Of a DNA stretch of 64,000 nucleotides, positions 12,268-25,159 are shown in pieces. The position numbers were made by a program, and so were the translations under genes. Source of the DNA: Siphonodentalium dalli (Eukaryota > Mollusca > Scaphopoda > Gadilida > Siphonodentaliidae); contig CP136066.1 in assembly GCA_032622095.1 (NCBI GenBank), positions 52,854,609 through 52,918,608 on the forward strand. The letters run 5' to 3'. The notes beneath the pieces are model-generated. The model saw only the letters and a list, made by a program, of their open reading frames with translations, made no database searches and had not been told where the DNA came from. How positions within the stretch are numbered: the stretch's first letter is position 1; each line of letters begins with the position of its first letter.

Positions 12268-13890
12268 ATGGATATTCGACAATTTATGTCGAGCGAAAGA
12301 CGCGAGTTGAGTCACGGTCCGTTGAACAATGGTTTTCTTTCCGGTATTGTTCATCGTGATGGAGGTGGTGTCGGATATATATATATGGAGAGCCCTCCTT
12401 GTTGGATTATTTGGAGGTGGCGTCGGATATATATATATGGAGAGCCCTCCTTGTTGGATTATTTGGAGGGGGCGTCGGATATATATATATGGAGAGCCCT
12501 CCTTGTTGGATTATTTGGAGGGGGCGTCGGATATATATATATGGAGAGCCCTCCTTGTTGGATTATTTGGAGGTGGCGTCGGATATATATATATGGAGAG
12601 CCCTCCTTGTTGGATTATTTGGAGGTGGCGTCGGATATATATATATGGAGAGCCCTCCTTGTTGGATTATTTGGAGGTGGCGTCGGATATATATATATGG
12701 AGAGCCCTCCTTGTTGGATTATTTGGAGGTGGCGTCGGATATATATATATGGAGAGCCCTCCTTGTTGGATTATTTGGAGGGGGCGTCGGATATATATAT
12801 ATGGAGAGCCCTCCTTGTTGGATTATTTGGAGGGGGCGTCGGATATATATATATGGAGAGCCCTCCTTGTTGGATTATTTGGAGGTGGCGTCGGATATAT
12901 ATATATGGAGAGCCCTCCTTGTTGGATTATTTGGAGGTGGCGTCGGATATATATATATGGAGAGCCCTCCTTGTTGGATTATTTGGAGGTGGCGTCGGAT
13001 ATATATATATGGAGAGCCCTCCTTGTTGGATTATTTGGAGGTGGCGTCGGATATATATATATGGAGAGCCCTCCTTGTTGGATTATTTGGAGGTGGCGTC
13101 GGATATATATATATGGAGAGCCCTCCTTGTTGGATTATTTGGAGGGGGCGTCGGATATATATATATGGAGAGCCCTCCTTGTTGGATTATTTGGAGGTGG
13201 CGTCGGATATATATATATGGAGAGCCCTCCTTGTTGGATTATTTGGAGGTGGCGTCGGATATATATATATGGAGAGCCCTCCTTGTTGGATTATTTGGAG
13301 GTGGCGTCGGATATATATATATGGAGAGCCCTCCTTGTTGGATTATTTGGAGGTGGCGTCGGATATATATATATGGAGAGCCCTCCTTGTTGGATTATTT
13401 GGAGGTGGCGTCGGATATATATATATGGAGAGCCCTCCTTGTTGGATTATTTGGAGGTGGCGTCGGATATATGGAGATCGCTCATTGTTGGATCATTTGC
13501 GGAGCGAGATCGAGGCTCTGTGTGCCCAGATTTTAAGACTCAATTCATTGTGTGAAAGTATTACAAAACTTAACTCTTTGTCAAATGGCACATTGGTATC
13601 GGAATCTGGAATCGACTCATAAGGCGATTCGCGTGCGTAAATTGGCTGCGCGAGATCGACGACAGATATTGGAAGTGAAAGTGACTCTGATTGTTGGTTC
13701 GAAGATTTCGGATTCGAATTTACAGAACACAATCGTACGGACTCGTGTAAACGCGGCTGAAAACTATAATGTTCCAATGACTCCGATGATTGGGAACGAC
13801 GGTTCTAATAAGGGGATATCACTGTCGGGTTCTGAACGACTTCCGCGAGTTGATTTTTCTAGCGCTGAGCAATGTCATGAGTACGCGTAA
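12268..13890 (+). other. Possible decayed gene interrupted by the 52-bp array
   Basis: An ATG at 12268 opens a short peptide starting MDIRQFMSSE that runs directly into the minisatellite. Downstream, 13476-13890 has codon-like sequence in more than one frame: one frame gives an acidic SESDSDCWFEDF stretch near 13670-13720, and another stays open for 112 codons (13552-13890). This could be an old transposase-type or other gene whose middle was replaced by the expanding array. I recognise no domain, and all of it may be chance. Confidence 0.25.
12365..13475. repeat. 52-bp minisatellite, about 22 units, open in three frames
   Basis: The unit is GGTGGCGTCGG, (AT)n, GGAGAGCCCTCCTTGTTGG, ATTATTTGGA. 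Units are essentially identical except for one T/G site (GGAGGTGGCG versus GGAGGGGGCG). Because 52 is 1 mod 3 and no plus-strand stop occurs in the unit, all three plus frames are open for more than 1.2 kb, with a 52-residue protein period. The first unit (GTGGTGTC) and last unit (truncated AT run, GATCG) are variants. Near-identity suggests recent expansion. Translation is not supported. Confidence 0.95.
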
Positions 13891-14730
13891 TGTTCACACG
13901 AATGACCTTCACATTTTAGATGTTATTTGAGAACGCGTTTTCAACTATTAAATTATTAAATTAACGATCATCAGTTATATTTCTCAATGGACATGTTGGG
14001 TTGAAATTGGAATGGGTTGACCATATTCATTCAATTGAACGCTGTTATCCAATATTTGAATCTCGCGATCATCTAAATTATGAAAAATTGGCCATGACCA
14101 GGCAGCAAAGTTTCGAAAACAGTACTTTCGAATAGCACTTCTCTAAATAGCACTTTGTAATGATCTATTTTCATTTAAATTCGTGAGAATAAATCATCAC
14201 CGTCCATCACCGGCTGTTTTCTCTCAGAATAGCTCTTCATCAATCTACTATATAACATTATTTTCAAAACATATTGTTTCATAAATCACGTTTAATTAGG
14301 CCATGTAATCGGAACCGTGCTCCACAAACGATAAACTATCTCAATGAAATGTTTATAATTTCATAACGCTGGTCGCGAACTTTGAAATGAACAGGTCCCC
14401 ATATACAGTGAGACACGTACTGGCCTTCGTTGCCAACCCATTTGTGCACAGTAAAACCATAACCAACCACCAGAGCATATATTTCCATGCAGCACCTACA
14501 AGATCAGAAAGATGATGTATATGGGTTTAATTGCCATCCAGATGCTAATATAACCAAACGAATCACTGTTGCGTATACATGTCTCGAAAGAAGAATTCCC
14601 AGCTGCTGGCTAGCTGAAAGAATTCTAGAGTGGTCCATGTGAATACACCAATGCTTTGTTGAATGTAATGGCGGTAATATGTTATTTATGGAACTGCTGT
14701 AGATGTTGTGGTGGGGCGATGCAACTTCAT
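13891..14730. other. No gene seen
   Basis: AT-rich sequence; only short frames without domains. Confidence 0.5.
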
Positions 14731-15389
14731 ATGAATGATTTGCAAAGCACTCACGGGGTTAAGTTAAGCTCAAATGAACTCATTGCCAGTTCTGTATCTT
14801 TTATCACATACAATTTGACAGAGATTAGACTTAGTGAAAAGTACTTAGCGGATTGTCATCGAGCGATCGGTTATATACTCTTTCAGTTACGTATACATAA
14901 CAAATCAACTAAGTTAACAGTATAATTGCACGAACACAGTAATTATCTGTTTAATAATATAATTCCACTCGATTTTACTCACAGAAGGTTGATCGTGACT
15001 TGAAATACACGTGCCAACTATCAAATGGCGAGTATATTTCCTCACATCTCTTACATGCAACCAATTATACGAGCGCGTCTTCAAACGTACGGTCGGTATA
15101 GATAAATATATTATGACTGGCAATATGATGGTAGATCCTCTAGCTACATGTATACAATATGACCGTATTTTCCGTTTCAGAAGACCTTATTTTCTCATGG
15201 AACGTCTTCGAATTTGCACCGTAATCCGCTGGCACATTATCATGTCGGAACAGTAAATGCGTGGCTTTATTCGTAACAACATTTACATTAGTATGTCCAT
15301 CTGCTAATGCGCCTTGGTCTATATTTCTTGTACAGATACACTAACGGGTTATAACCTACACTTATTACGATTTGTAAATTTTTCTACCA

Positions 15390-15585
15390 ATCGTGATAAC
15401 GACTTTCACAACTCGTTATAACGACTGGCAAGTCGTTATAGCGAGTTGTTTGAAGTCGTTATAACGAGTTGTTTGAGTCGTTATAACGAGTTGTAAGTAG
15501 CTATAATGATTGCAATTCGTTATATCGACTTCCAACAACTCGCTATAACGACTTGCAAGTAGTTATAGCAAGTTGTGTATTTGTA
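15390..15585. repeat. GTCGTTATAACGAGTTG short repeats in both orientations
   Basis: Repeated 17-20-bp blocks GTCGTTATAACGAGTTG and CAACTCGTTATAACGAC are each built on the palindrome CGTTATAACG. A second copy at about 19073-19235 has lost 24 bp. The block can fold into several alternative hairpins. Confidence 0.85.
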
Positions 15586-16873
15586 TAGTTGGTGGTGTCT
15601 CGGGTGGCCCTAATGCGCTATCAGCCCACTCAGAGGTTTATCAAGACTGTTTATAGTACGATTTGGCTCTGAAACATAAAGCCCACCCGTCTTCGGGCAA
15701 ACGTGTGAAGTATTAAGAAATTCCGCATCTGGGACATCATCACATGCTTGACCGTTTCCACGCCACCCATAATTATGCATTCTAAATCTAAAATGATGCA
15801 TGTAGAACCACGCGAACGTTTTGGAAAGTTTACCCTACATTGTATGTTGGGCAATGTTTTTACTCGACACAGGGTAACAATTTACCCAATATTAATTACC
15901 CTTCTGCGTTGGGAAATTATTTTCTACCCCAACTTACCCAAATGTTTGGGTGAAATTACTTTAAGTCACCTTAGGTTTTGGCAATATGCATGATAATGGG
16001 CACAACGTTCGCGTGGTGATATACGCACCATTGTGTTTGGTAAAATGTGGAAAACTATTGGAAATTAAGCTCGAGGCCAGTCTAGTTGCTAGTATTTTGC
16101 GAGTTTGATGTTCCGATTTCAAAATGTTCTCACACCACACCGAGCCGAACCGTGGAGGTCCGGTGAATCTTGATCGTCCCTCCCCGTGGCCGTGTCAATT
16201 TATGGTGGAGCTAGACTACTATATTTGTTAGGATTTATTGCATTTTTTATGTCAGATGTAAAATAAATCTCAAGTTGGACATAGCCATAGTTCGCCCAGT
16301 AGATTATGTTGATCCATCCGGTTAGTGACCACAGGGTGCAAACATGTGTTTCGTCTGGTTGAAGGGGTGGTGCAGTTGGAATTATCAAGGTGGGCACCCC
16401 CACAAAGGAGACCATCTAGCCACGTCACTGATTCTACTAGTGGGATGGACCTATCCCTTATAATTTTACTGAGATGTTGTCTGCTTTTTTATCTTTTATT
16501 ATTATAAAACATTTTAACAATGCTAAATACAAACAAAAAACAATAAAATAAGATATTGTATATTAAATTCCTGACATATGAGATTTAAGAGATTCAGTTT
16601 GCCAGCGCAGCACACATTAGTCAACTCGTTAGATATGTATAAGAAGCGGAGTAACACTATTTATCGACCCAACCTAGTGTTCGGTTAAACTAGTAAATTT
16701 CTGCTTTACTTACGGAGATTGACGATCGGTCAGGACTCGTTGACCTTGAATCTCTTAACGAGGGTCTAAGGCTAAGTTATAAAGTACGGAGAATGACGAA
16801 CTTTGACGAATGATTGACGACATGTCAGAATTCATTTCTACTCATGTTTTTAATTTTTCCGAAACTTTTTCAT

Positions 16874-17522
16874 CAGAAGAAAAGATGTTTGGAACCTTCT
16901 CAATGGTGGATATACTATATGTACGGGTTATGTTACCTGTAAGTGTTATGTATATATATGTGACCCGCCATATCGAATTCAGTCGTAAGTCGGGATTTTT
17001 TTTACCCTGTGCCAATGCATTCTCTTATATATGCGAGTCGACCATAGGTTGCCTCGCATATATAAGAGAATGCATTGGCCTAACAATTTTTTATCATTTA
17101 TTTTTAAATAAATGTTTCTTACAATTTTTAGGACATAAAATAAAAAAACATCCATTACCCTGCAGGGAGCCCCACACATATATAGAAACATATAGAAGAG
17201 TGTCGTCTGCTCATGTTTGTATGGGGCTCTGTATGGGTGAAATTATAAAATTGATAAAGAATACAAGAACAAATTATTAAAATTGTAAAAAATGGTTAGG
17301 CCAATGCATTCACTTATATATGCGATGCGACCTATGGTCGACTCGCATATATAAGAGAATGCATTGGCACAGGGTAAAAAAAATCCCGACTTTCGACTGG
17401 ATTCGATATGGCGGGTCACATATATATATATATATAACACTTACAGGTAACATAACCCGTACATATAGTATATCCACCATTGAGAAGGTTCCAAACATCT
17501 TTTCGCAGGAATAAATCTTCTG
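16874..17522. mobile_element. Composite inverted-repeat element with a central MITE (copy 1)
   Basis: The arms are about 120 bp. AAAAGATGTTTGGAACCTTC at 16880 and its complement ending at 17503 include CCATTGAGAAGG, a (TA)n stretch and GTGACCCGCCATATCGAATT. The fold-back MITE (17004-17375) sits exactly at the centre. The right arm has a small extra block before TCTTCTG. Either a MITE entered the axis of a palindrome or one long TIR family includes both parts. Confidence 0.8.
17004..17375. mobile_element. Double-hairpin fold-back MITE (copy 1)
   Basis: The termini are ACCCTGTGCC and GGCACAGGGT. Each end is itself a near-perfect hairpin of about 75 bp (ATTCTCTTATATATGCGAG, centre GTCGACC, then the inverse). 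The interior of about 220 bp holds CCCTGCAGGGAGCCCCACAC. Relatives lie at 2.69, 7.33, 20.71 and 46.0 kb. It has no coding capacity. Confidence 0.88.
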
Positions 17523-20500
17523 ATATGGCGGGTCACATATGCGGTAGCTAGATATGTATCGTCTGTTGTGATCACATATATTCGCACTATCGAGGTCACA
17601 AGCCTGACAAGGCGACAAAGGTCACTTAAGACCAAGCCTCGTTAAACTATGGAACCGGTATATGGAGATTTGGTGTTGGTACTGTAATATCATAATAATT
17701 TTACAAAGTTCAGTGAATTTGTGATTTACTGTTCAGGAAGGTGCCGGTATGATAAATTTCATGTTTTCAAAATATAATTTTAACATTCATCAGGTATTCT
17801 ATGTTAAGAATAATAACATACAAACATAAATGGTATATGCATATCATGTAGTAATACTATCACAGGTCCTCTAAACAGTGAATAACAAATTACCAACACA
17901 CAATTCCAACCAGCACTCAGCAGCCCCACAACACACTATCACAAAACATGTAGCTAACTTAAATACAACTATATCACGACCCTGGCAAACACTGATCAAA
18001 ACCATACATGTATATCAGTCACCCATCGCCCACCGCTTAGAAGGACCGTGTCCACTACAGGTTCTTAGTAGTATTTTATTTATAATTTATATCACATCTA
18101 CCTGAACAGTCATTCTGCATGCATCTACTAATGTGAACTGGTTTAAGTCATTAAATGAATATTTTGTAGATTATGTAATTTCTTGGTGGATACTTATCAT
18201 CTGATCTTTGTTTTCCATAGAAGGAATCATACTTGCTGCGGCTTTAAAGAATAGCTGAGAATTGTGGAGTTACTAGATTGACTCTGAAAGAATTATCTAA
18301 TGACGCCCAATCTTGTCTTTCTTCTATAGGTATATTCAAGTAAATATATTGAGGAGTTACTGGATTGACTCTGCAAGAATTATCTAATGACGCTCAATAT
18401 TGACTTTCTTCTATGAATGATTTGCAAAGCACTCACAGGGTTAAGTTAAGCTCAAATGAACTCATTGCCAGTTCTGTATCTTTTATCACATACAATTTGA
18501 CAGAGATTAGACTTAGTGAAAAGTACTTAGCGGATTGTCATCGAGCGATCGGTTATATACTCTTTCAGTTACGTATACATAACAAATCAACTAAGTTAAC
18601 AGTATAATTGCACGAACACAGTAATTATCTGTTTAATAATATAATTCCACTCGATTTTACTCACAGAAGGTTAATCGTGACTTGAAATACACGTGCCAAC
18701 TATCAAATGGCGAGTATATTTCCTCACATCTCTTACATGCAACCAATTATACGAGCGCGTCTTCAAACGTACGGTCGGTATAGATAAATATATTATGACT
18801 GGCAATATGATGGTAGATCCTCTAGCTACATGTATACAATATGACCGTATTTTCCGTTTCAGAAGACCTTATTTTCTCATGGAACGTCTTCGAATTTGCA
18901 CCGTAATCCGCTGGCACATTATCATGTCGGAACAGTAAATGCGTGGCTTTATTCGTAACAACATTTACATTAGTATGTCCATCTGCTAATGCGCCTTGGT
19001 CTATATTTCTTGTACAGATACACTAACGGGTTATAACCTACACTTATTACGATTTGTAAATTTTTCTACCAATCGTGATAACGACTTTCACAACTCGTTA
19101 TAACGACTGGCAAGTCGTTATAGCGAGTTGTTTGAAGTCGTTATAACGAGTTGTTTGAGTCGTTATAACGAGTTGTAAGTAGCTATAATGATTGCAAGTC
19201 GTTATATCGACTTGCAAGTAGTTATAGCAAGTTGTGTATTTGTATAGTTGGTGGTGTCTCGGTGGCCCTAATGCGCTATCAGCCCACTCAGAGGTTTATC
19301 AAGACTGTTTATAGTACGATTTGGCTATGAAACATAAAGCCCACCCGTCTTCGGGCAAACGTGTGAAGTATTAAGAAATTCCGCATCTGGGACATCATCA
19401 CATGCTTGACCGTTTCCACGCCACCCATAATTATGCATTCTAAATCTAAAATGATGCATGTAGAACCACGCAAACGTTGTGGAAAGTTTACCCTACATTG
19501 TATGTTGGGCAATGTTTTTACTCGACACAGGGTAACAATTTACCCAATATTAATTACCCTTCTGCGTTGGGAAATTATTTTCTACCCCAACTTACCCAAA
19601 TGTTGGTCAATTTCCCTTCTGCGTTGGGAGATGTTTTGTACCCGAATATTTGGGTGAAATTACTTTAAGTCACCTTAGGTTTTGGCAATATGCATGATAA
19701 TGGGCACAACGTTCGCGTGGTGATATACGCACCATTGTGTTTGGTAAAATGTGGAAAACTATTGGAAATTAAGCTCGAGGCCAGTCTAGTTGGTAGTATT
19801 TTGCGAGTTTGATGTTCCGATTTCAAAATGTTCTCACACCACACCGAGCCGAACCGTGGAGGTCCGGTGAATCTTGATCGTCCCTCCCCGTGGCCGTGTC
19901 AATTTATGGTGGAGCTAGACTACTATATTTGTTAGGATTTATTGCATTTTTTATGTCAGATGTAAAATAAATCTCAAGTTGGACATAGCCGTAGTTCGCC
20001 CAGTAGATTATGTTGATCCCTCCGGCTAGTGACCACAGAGTGCAAACATGTGTTTCGTCTGGTTCAAGGGGTGGTGCAGTTGGAATTATCAAGGTGGGCA
20101 CCCCCACAAAGGAGACCCTCTAGCCACGTCACTGATTCTACTAGTGGGATGGACCTATCCCTTATAATTTTACTGAGATGTTGTCTGCTTTTTTATCTTT
20201 TATTATTATAAAACATTTTAACAATGCTAAATACAAACAAAAAACAATAAAATAAGATATTGTATATTAAATTCCTGACATATGAGATTTAAGAGATTCA
20301 GTTTGCCAGCGCAGCACACATTAGAGTCAACTCGTTAGATATGTATAAGAAGCGGAGTAACACTATTTATCGACCCAACCTTGTGTTCGGTTAAACTAGT
20401 AAATTTCTGCTTTACTTACGGAGATTGACGATCGGTCAGGACTCGTTGACCTTGAATCTCTTACCGAGGGTCTAAGGCTAAGTTATAAAGTACGGAGAAT

Positions 20501-20579
20501 GACGAACTTTGACGAATGATTGACGACATGTCAGAATTAATTTCTACTCATGTTTTTAATTTTTCCGAAACTTTTTCAT

Positions 20580-21227
20580 CAGAAGAAAAGATGTTTGGAA
20601 CCTTCTCAATGGTGGATATACTATATGTACGGGTTATGTTACCTGTAAGTGTTATATATATATATGTGACCCGCCATATCGAATTCAGTCGTAAGTCGGG
20701 ATTTTTTTTACCCTGTGCCAATGCATTCTCTTATATATGCGAGTCGACCATAGGTTGCCTCGCATATATAAGAGAATGCATTGGCCTAACAATTTTTTAT
20801 CATTTATTTTTAAATAAATGTTTCTTACAATTTTTAGGACATAAAATAAAAAAACATCCATTACCCTGCAGGGAGCCCCACACATATATAGAAGCATATA
20901 GAAGAGTGTCGTCTGCTCATGTTTGTATGGGGCTCTGTATGGGTGAAATTATAAAATTGATAAAGAATACAAGAACAAATTATTAAAATTGTAAAAAATG
21001 GTTAGGCCAATGCATTCACTTATATATGCGATGCGACCTATGGTCGACTCGCATATATAAGAGAATGCATTGGCACAGGGTAAAAAAAATCCCGACTTTC
21101 GACTGGATTCGATATGGCGGGTCATATATATATATATATAACACTTACAGGTAACATAACCCGTACATATAGTATATCCACCATTGAGAAGGTTCCAAAC
21201 ATCTTTTCGCAGGAATAAATCTTCTGA
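20580..21227. mobile_element. Composite inverted-repeat element with a central MITE (copy 2)
   Basis: The same element carried along by the 3.7-kb duplication. It differs only at a few bases and in the length of the TA stretches. Confidence 0.8.
20710..21081. mobile_element. Double-hairpin fold-back MITE (copy 2)
   Basis: Duplicate of 17004-17375, with the same termini and hairpins. Confidence 0.88.
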
Positions 21228-21959
21228 TATGGCGGGTCACATATGCGGTAGCTAGATATGTATCGTCTGTTGTGATCACATATATTCGCACTATCGAGGT
21301 CACAAGCCTGACAAGGCGACAAAGGTCGCTTAAGACCAAGCCTCGTTAAACTATGGAACCGGTATATGGAGATTTGGTGTTGGTACTGTAATATCATAAT
21401 AATTTTACAAAGTTCAGTGAATTTGTGATTTACTGTTCAGGAAGGTGCCGGTATGATAAATTTCATGTTTTCAAAATATAATTTTAACATTCATCAGGTA
21501 TTCAATGTTAAGAATAATAACATACAAACATAAATGGTATATGCATATCATGTAGTAATACTATCACAGGTCCTCTAAACAGTGAATAACAAATTACCAA
21601 CACACAATTCCAACCAGCACTCAGCAGCCCCACAACACACTATCACAAAACATGTAGCTAACTTAAATACAACTATATCACGACCCTGGCAAACACTGAT
21701 CAAAACCATACATGTATATCAGTCACCCATCGCCCACCGCTTAGAAGGACCGTGTCCACTACAGGTTCTTAGTAGTATTTTATTTATAATTTATATCACA
21801 TCTACCTGAACAGTCATTCTGCATGCATCTACTAATGTGAACTGGTTTAAGTCATTAAATGAATATTTTGTAGATTATGTAATTTCTTGGTGGATACTTA
21901 TCATCTGATCTTTGTTTTCCATAGAAGGAATCATACTTGCTGCGGCTTTAAAGAATAGC

Positions 21960-22215
21960 TGAGAATTGTGGAGTTACTAGATTGACTCTGAAAGAATTAT
22001 CTAATGACGCCCAATCTTGTCTTTCTTCTATAGGTATATTCAAGTAAATATATTGAGGAGTTACTGGATTGACTCTGCAAGAATTATCTAATGACGCTCA
22101 ATCTTGACTTTCTTCTATGGGTCTATTATAGTAAATATATTGAGGAGTTACTGGATTGACTCTGCAAGAATTATCTATTGACGCCCAATCTTGACTTTCT
22201 TCTATGAATTTATTC
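21960..22215. repeat. 87-bp tandem repeat, about 3 units
   Basis: Units carry GAGTTACTGGATTGACTCTG, then AAGAATTATCTAATGACGC, then CTTTCTTCTATGGGT. Copy 1 of the duplication ends inside the corresponding array (18256-18412), so unit misalignment may have helped to create the duplication. Confidence 0.88.
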
Positions 22216-22617
22216 CAGTAAAGTACTTATATAATGGCGAGGAGCTAATCAGATCGCATATACGTGTAGTTCTCCCGGTCTGTTCTCGTGCTATGTAAAT
22301 GTCATTGTTTGTACCAGATATATTCCTTGTTGTGGACCTGTGAGTTTCCAGAATAACATTTGGATCAATGAATTTGCCTTTGGTCGGCTACATGTAATTC
22401 ACTGCATATGATTCGGATTTAAGTTAATTCACAACGTTGAGGTGAGAAATTCCATCCATAGTTCTGATATGCATCAATATTCCATGCATCAACCGAAAAA
22501 AATTGGCGGAAGGCCACATGAATCTTTTGTACTTATATGACATTTCACCTTTCTGCGACTGGGAGATATGTACTTATGTATTTGACATAACAAAAAAAAT
22601 AACAAGCAACAAAAATT

Positions 22618-22732
22618 ATATAAATACGGTACATATTCAACAACAATTCTATACATACGGTACATACTCAACAACAATTATATACACACGGTACATATTC
22701 AACAACAATTCTATACATACGGTACAAAGTAT
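22618..22732. repeat. 31-bp tandem repeat, about 4 units
   Basis: ACGGTACATATTCAACAACA followed by ATTCTATACAT, with little variation. A poly-G tract follows at 22757-22766. Confidence 0.88.
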
Positions 22733-22769
22733 TTTTGAATAATGGCTACAGTTCGGGGGGGGGGGCTGA

Positions 22770-25150
22770 TTGAACGAAACTGATTTCTTCCTAACTATAA
22801 TAAACATTTAAACAAGCGAGTTTTGTTTTGTTTTTCGAAAGCATGTTTTATGGTAATAGACTTGTGTTCGAATCCTGGTCTTTTGAAAATAACGGTGTAT
22901 AAACTGTTTAGGTTCCAGTTTTGATTTTCTACAATTTTGAATATTCATCTTTCTTTAGAAGTACGATACCTTGACTGCCAGGGGCGTGTTCTGTTAGATT
23001 TGGCTTAGAATAGCATTTTAGTGATGTGATTATATTTGTATTCCAGAAGTTCACAATGATAGAGTAGATTTAAATGTTAAAATGAGTTTGTTGATTTTGA
23101 GACATTTAACATATTCTCGGTTGTTGTTGGTGCAGGGATCCAGCAGATTTGTGTATGTGGGTTGGGGTGTGATTGTTATAAATAATATTTTATATCACTG
23201 TGATTATGAAATGTATATGGGTTTTCAGGCAGGGGTGTCTTCTATTTAAATGGGGGTGGGTGGGGTTCCAAAACAAATTGGTGGGGGTTTCCAAAAACAA
23301 TATTTGGCGGGGTGTAGGGGTGCCCGTCTGTCTCATGCTTACCTTTTTTGTCTGGTATTGTTTCGGGAGTACCCAAACACATCACATTAGGAATGATAAA
23401 CTTACATGTTCTCTATTTTAAAGGACCCGGATGTTTACATAATATTGGGTTTTGGGTGGGTTCTTATATATATTCATATATATTTTTAAATGACATTAAG
23501 GGGGCGTTGATCTTTATGCCGAAGAATGTGAATATCATGAATTACTTCGAAATTATTAAAGACATTTGTGTGGCAATGTATCGACTGTTGGTTCTGGGTT
23601 GGGGTGGTACATTTGCGTATACATGTAATGATGTGTGTTTCCATTCTCTTGACAAAATGGCCTTACTTTGTCCCTGTGGATATATATATCTATCTGCATG
23701 GTATATGTCTTATATCGTCACAAATAATGTGTTACAGTGTGCATTTATAATTATACATTCTGTGCAGAATGTTCATATGACTAGATGGGTGGAAAGCTTT
23801 TGAATATTCAAGGTAGTGCCTTGTGTTGCATATATATAATCAAAATAATTTTACTAGTTCAAGCTTCATCGGATGCCAAGTGTTTGTCTTGGCTTCAAAG
23901 AGTTCAGAATCTTTAAATGGCTAGTATCAAAGGTATGTCTCTTGTTATTAGATATGGCGGCTAGAATTAGCATCTTAACTTTCTTCAAAGCTTGTGTGTC
24001 AATCGTAGTGTAGTCTGTAGATAAACAATTGACGTACTGTAGTTGACATTAACTAGCTTTATAATTCTAAATGTTTCAATGAGTTGTTTTACTGGCACAA
24101 CTAATTCTCTGTGTCCTAACATATGTGCAACTTAAATGCTCTATATGTTCCAATGGGTCCATCTGAACATTCAATGTCAATGATTTTCATATCACCCTTC
24201 AGAATACTGTATAGTATGTATGAATCATTAGTTGTCCCACCCTGTGCTTATATATTTATATCACTAATTAAGGCTTTTATTGAATATGCATACCCTATGA
24301 TTATGTCTCAAAATTGTCTGAATATGATTTAAATATGTTTTTATAATTTTTCCGTTCAGCTTGATGTGCAGGGTGCTGGAGTCAAAAGAATAGTTACTGG
24401 ATTCCCTACTCGATGATTATTTGGAGGGTTACATTGGATTGTGTTTATTATTCATTCTAGCTATGAGTGTATGCATTTTCAAAAAGTCTCTCTACCTGTG
24501 GATTTATTGGACTCAGCCACCAGATTCGCCGGTGCTGTTTACAAAGTTCCTGTGAGTTACGGACCAGATGTGAAGTTGTTTTTATATTTTCCAGGTGGTT
24601 AGAAGACTGGCAAACGTGTCGCACACGATATGGGTAACATCATTGTTTATCAAATGGCAGATTGTGTTTCTGAACTCTGTCATATTTTAATAGAAATACT
24701 AGTTACAAAGAATAAATGGCTGGATTGCAAGTGCGCCTTAAATATATTATATTGTGTGTTTCCAAAGTTTTTTTTATATGTGAATTAAATTTATTGAATC
24801 AATGTTGATAATATTATAGGATCATAAAGTAAAGAAAATGTGTTGACAAGCATATGCAGGTATGTGAAATATGAATAGTTCAAGGGTTTAGCTACGGTTA
24901 TGATTTGCCTGATTTTAATGTGGGTCGCTAAAATTCAAACATTCAGGTTTAATGGTACTACACCTGTTTGTTTCGACTGGACACTGCATTAAAATTGTAC
25001 ATATTTAACGCTCTCTTGAAAACAGGTTCTCTTACGCTATCATCAGCAAACAAATCTTCAGCTCTAAAGACAGCTTATCCGTACAGATTAAAGGATGTTT
25101 GCTTTCTGTTATTAGAATTCAAACATTGAAGTAAAGGAAGTTATATATCA
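22770..25150. other. No gene supported
   Basis: AT-rich DNA. The longest frame (23348-23803, 151 codons) has an AT-driven residue bias, no domain and no convincing context, so it is not called. A GTTCGAATCC motif near 22870 resembles a tRNA B box but has no A box or cloverleaf. Confidence 0.45.
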
Positions 25151-25159
25151 TATTTAAAT

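Larger units (their letters stand above)
14731..18412. repeat. Tandem segmental duplication, copy 1 (about 3.7 kb)
   Basis: Sequence from TGAATGATTTGCAAAGCACT onward recurs at 18413 with very high identity over the whole length. The offset is 3682 at the start, 3658 after a 24-bp difference near 15520, 3704 after a 46-bp insertion present in copy 2 near 19605, and 3704-3706 thereafter. No protein-coding gene is evident inside: the frames at 14656, 15011, 16810 and 17878 have no domain and are simply preserved in both copies. Confidence 0.95.
18413..22117. repeat. Tandem segmental duplication, copy 2
   Basis: A direct head-to-tail copy of the preceding 3.7 kb. The left breakpoint (...TCATATGAATGA) and the right-end sequence (...TTCTATGAATTT at about 22200) share TATGAAT, which is also present at the junction (TTCTATGAATGATT, 18409-18422). 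A 7-bp microhomology join, or slippage between 87-bp repeat units that end in the same motif, would explain it. Confidence 0.93.

Noticed and set aside
12235-13622. ORFs of 407-433 codons as a repeat protein
   Set aside because: All three frames are open because the 52-bp unit lacks stops; nothing favours one frame.
16810-17280. 156-codon ORF conserved in both copies of the duplication (also 20516-20986)
   Set aside because: It spans MITE and inverted-repeat sequence; conservation is explained by the recent duplication.
22862-22885. tRNA-like B box GTTCGAATCC
   Set aside because: No A box at the proper distance and no cloverleaf could be drawn.
23348-23803. 151-codon ORF
   Set aside because: AT-driven hydrophobic composition, no domain, no neighbouring exon or regulatory evidence.
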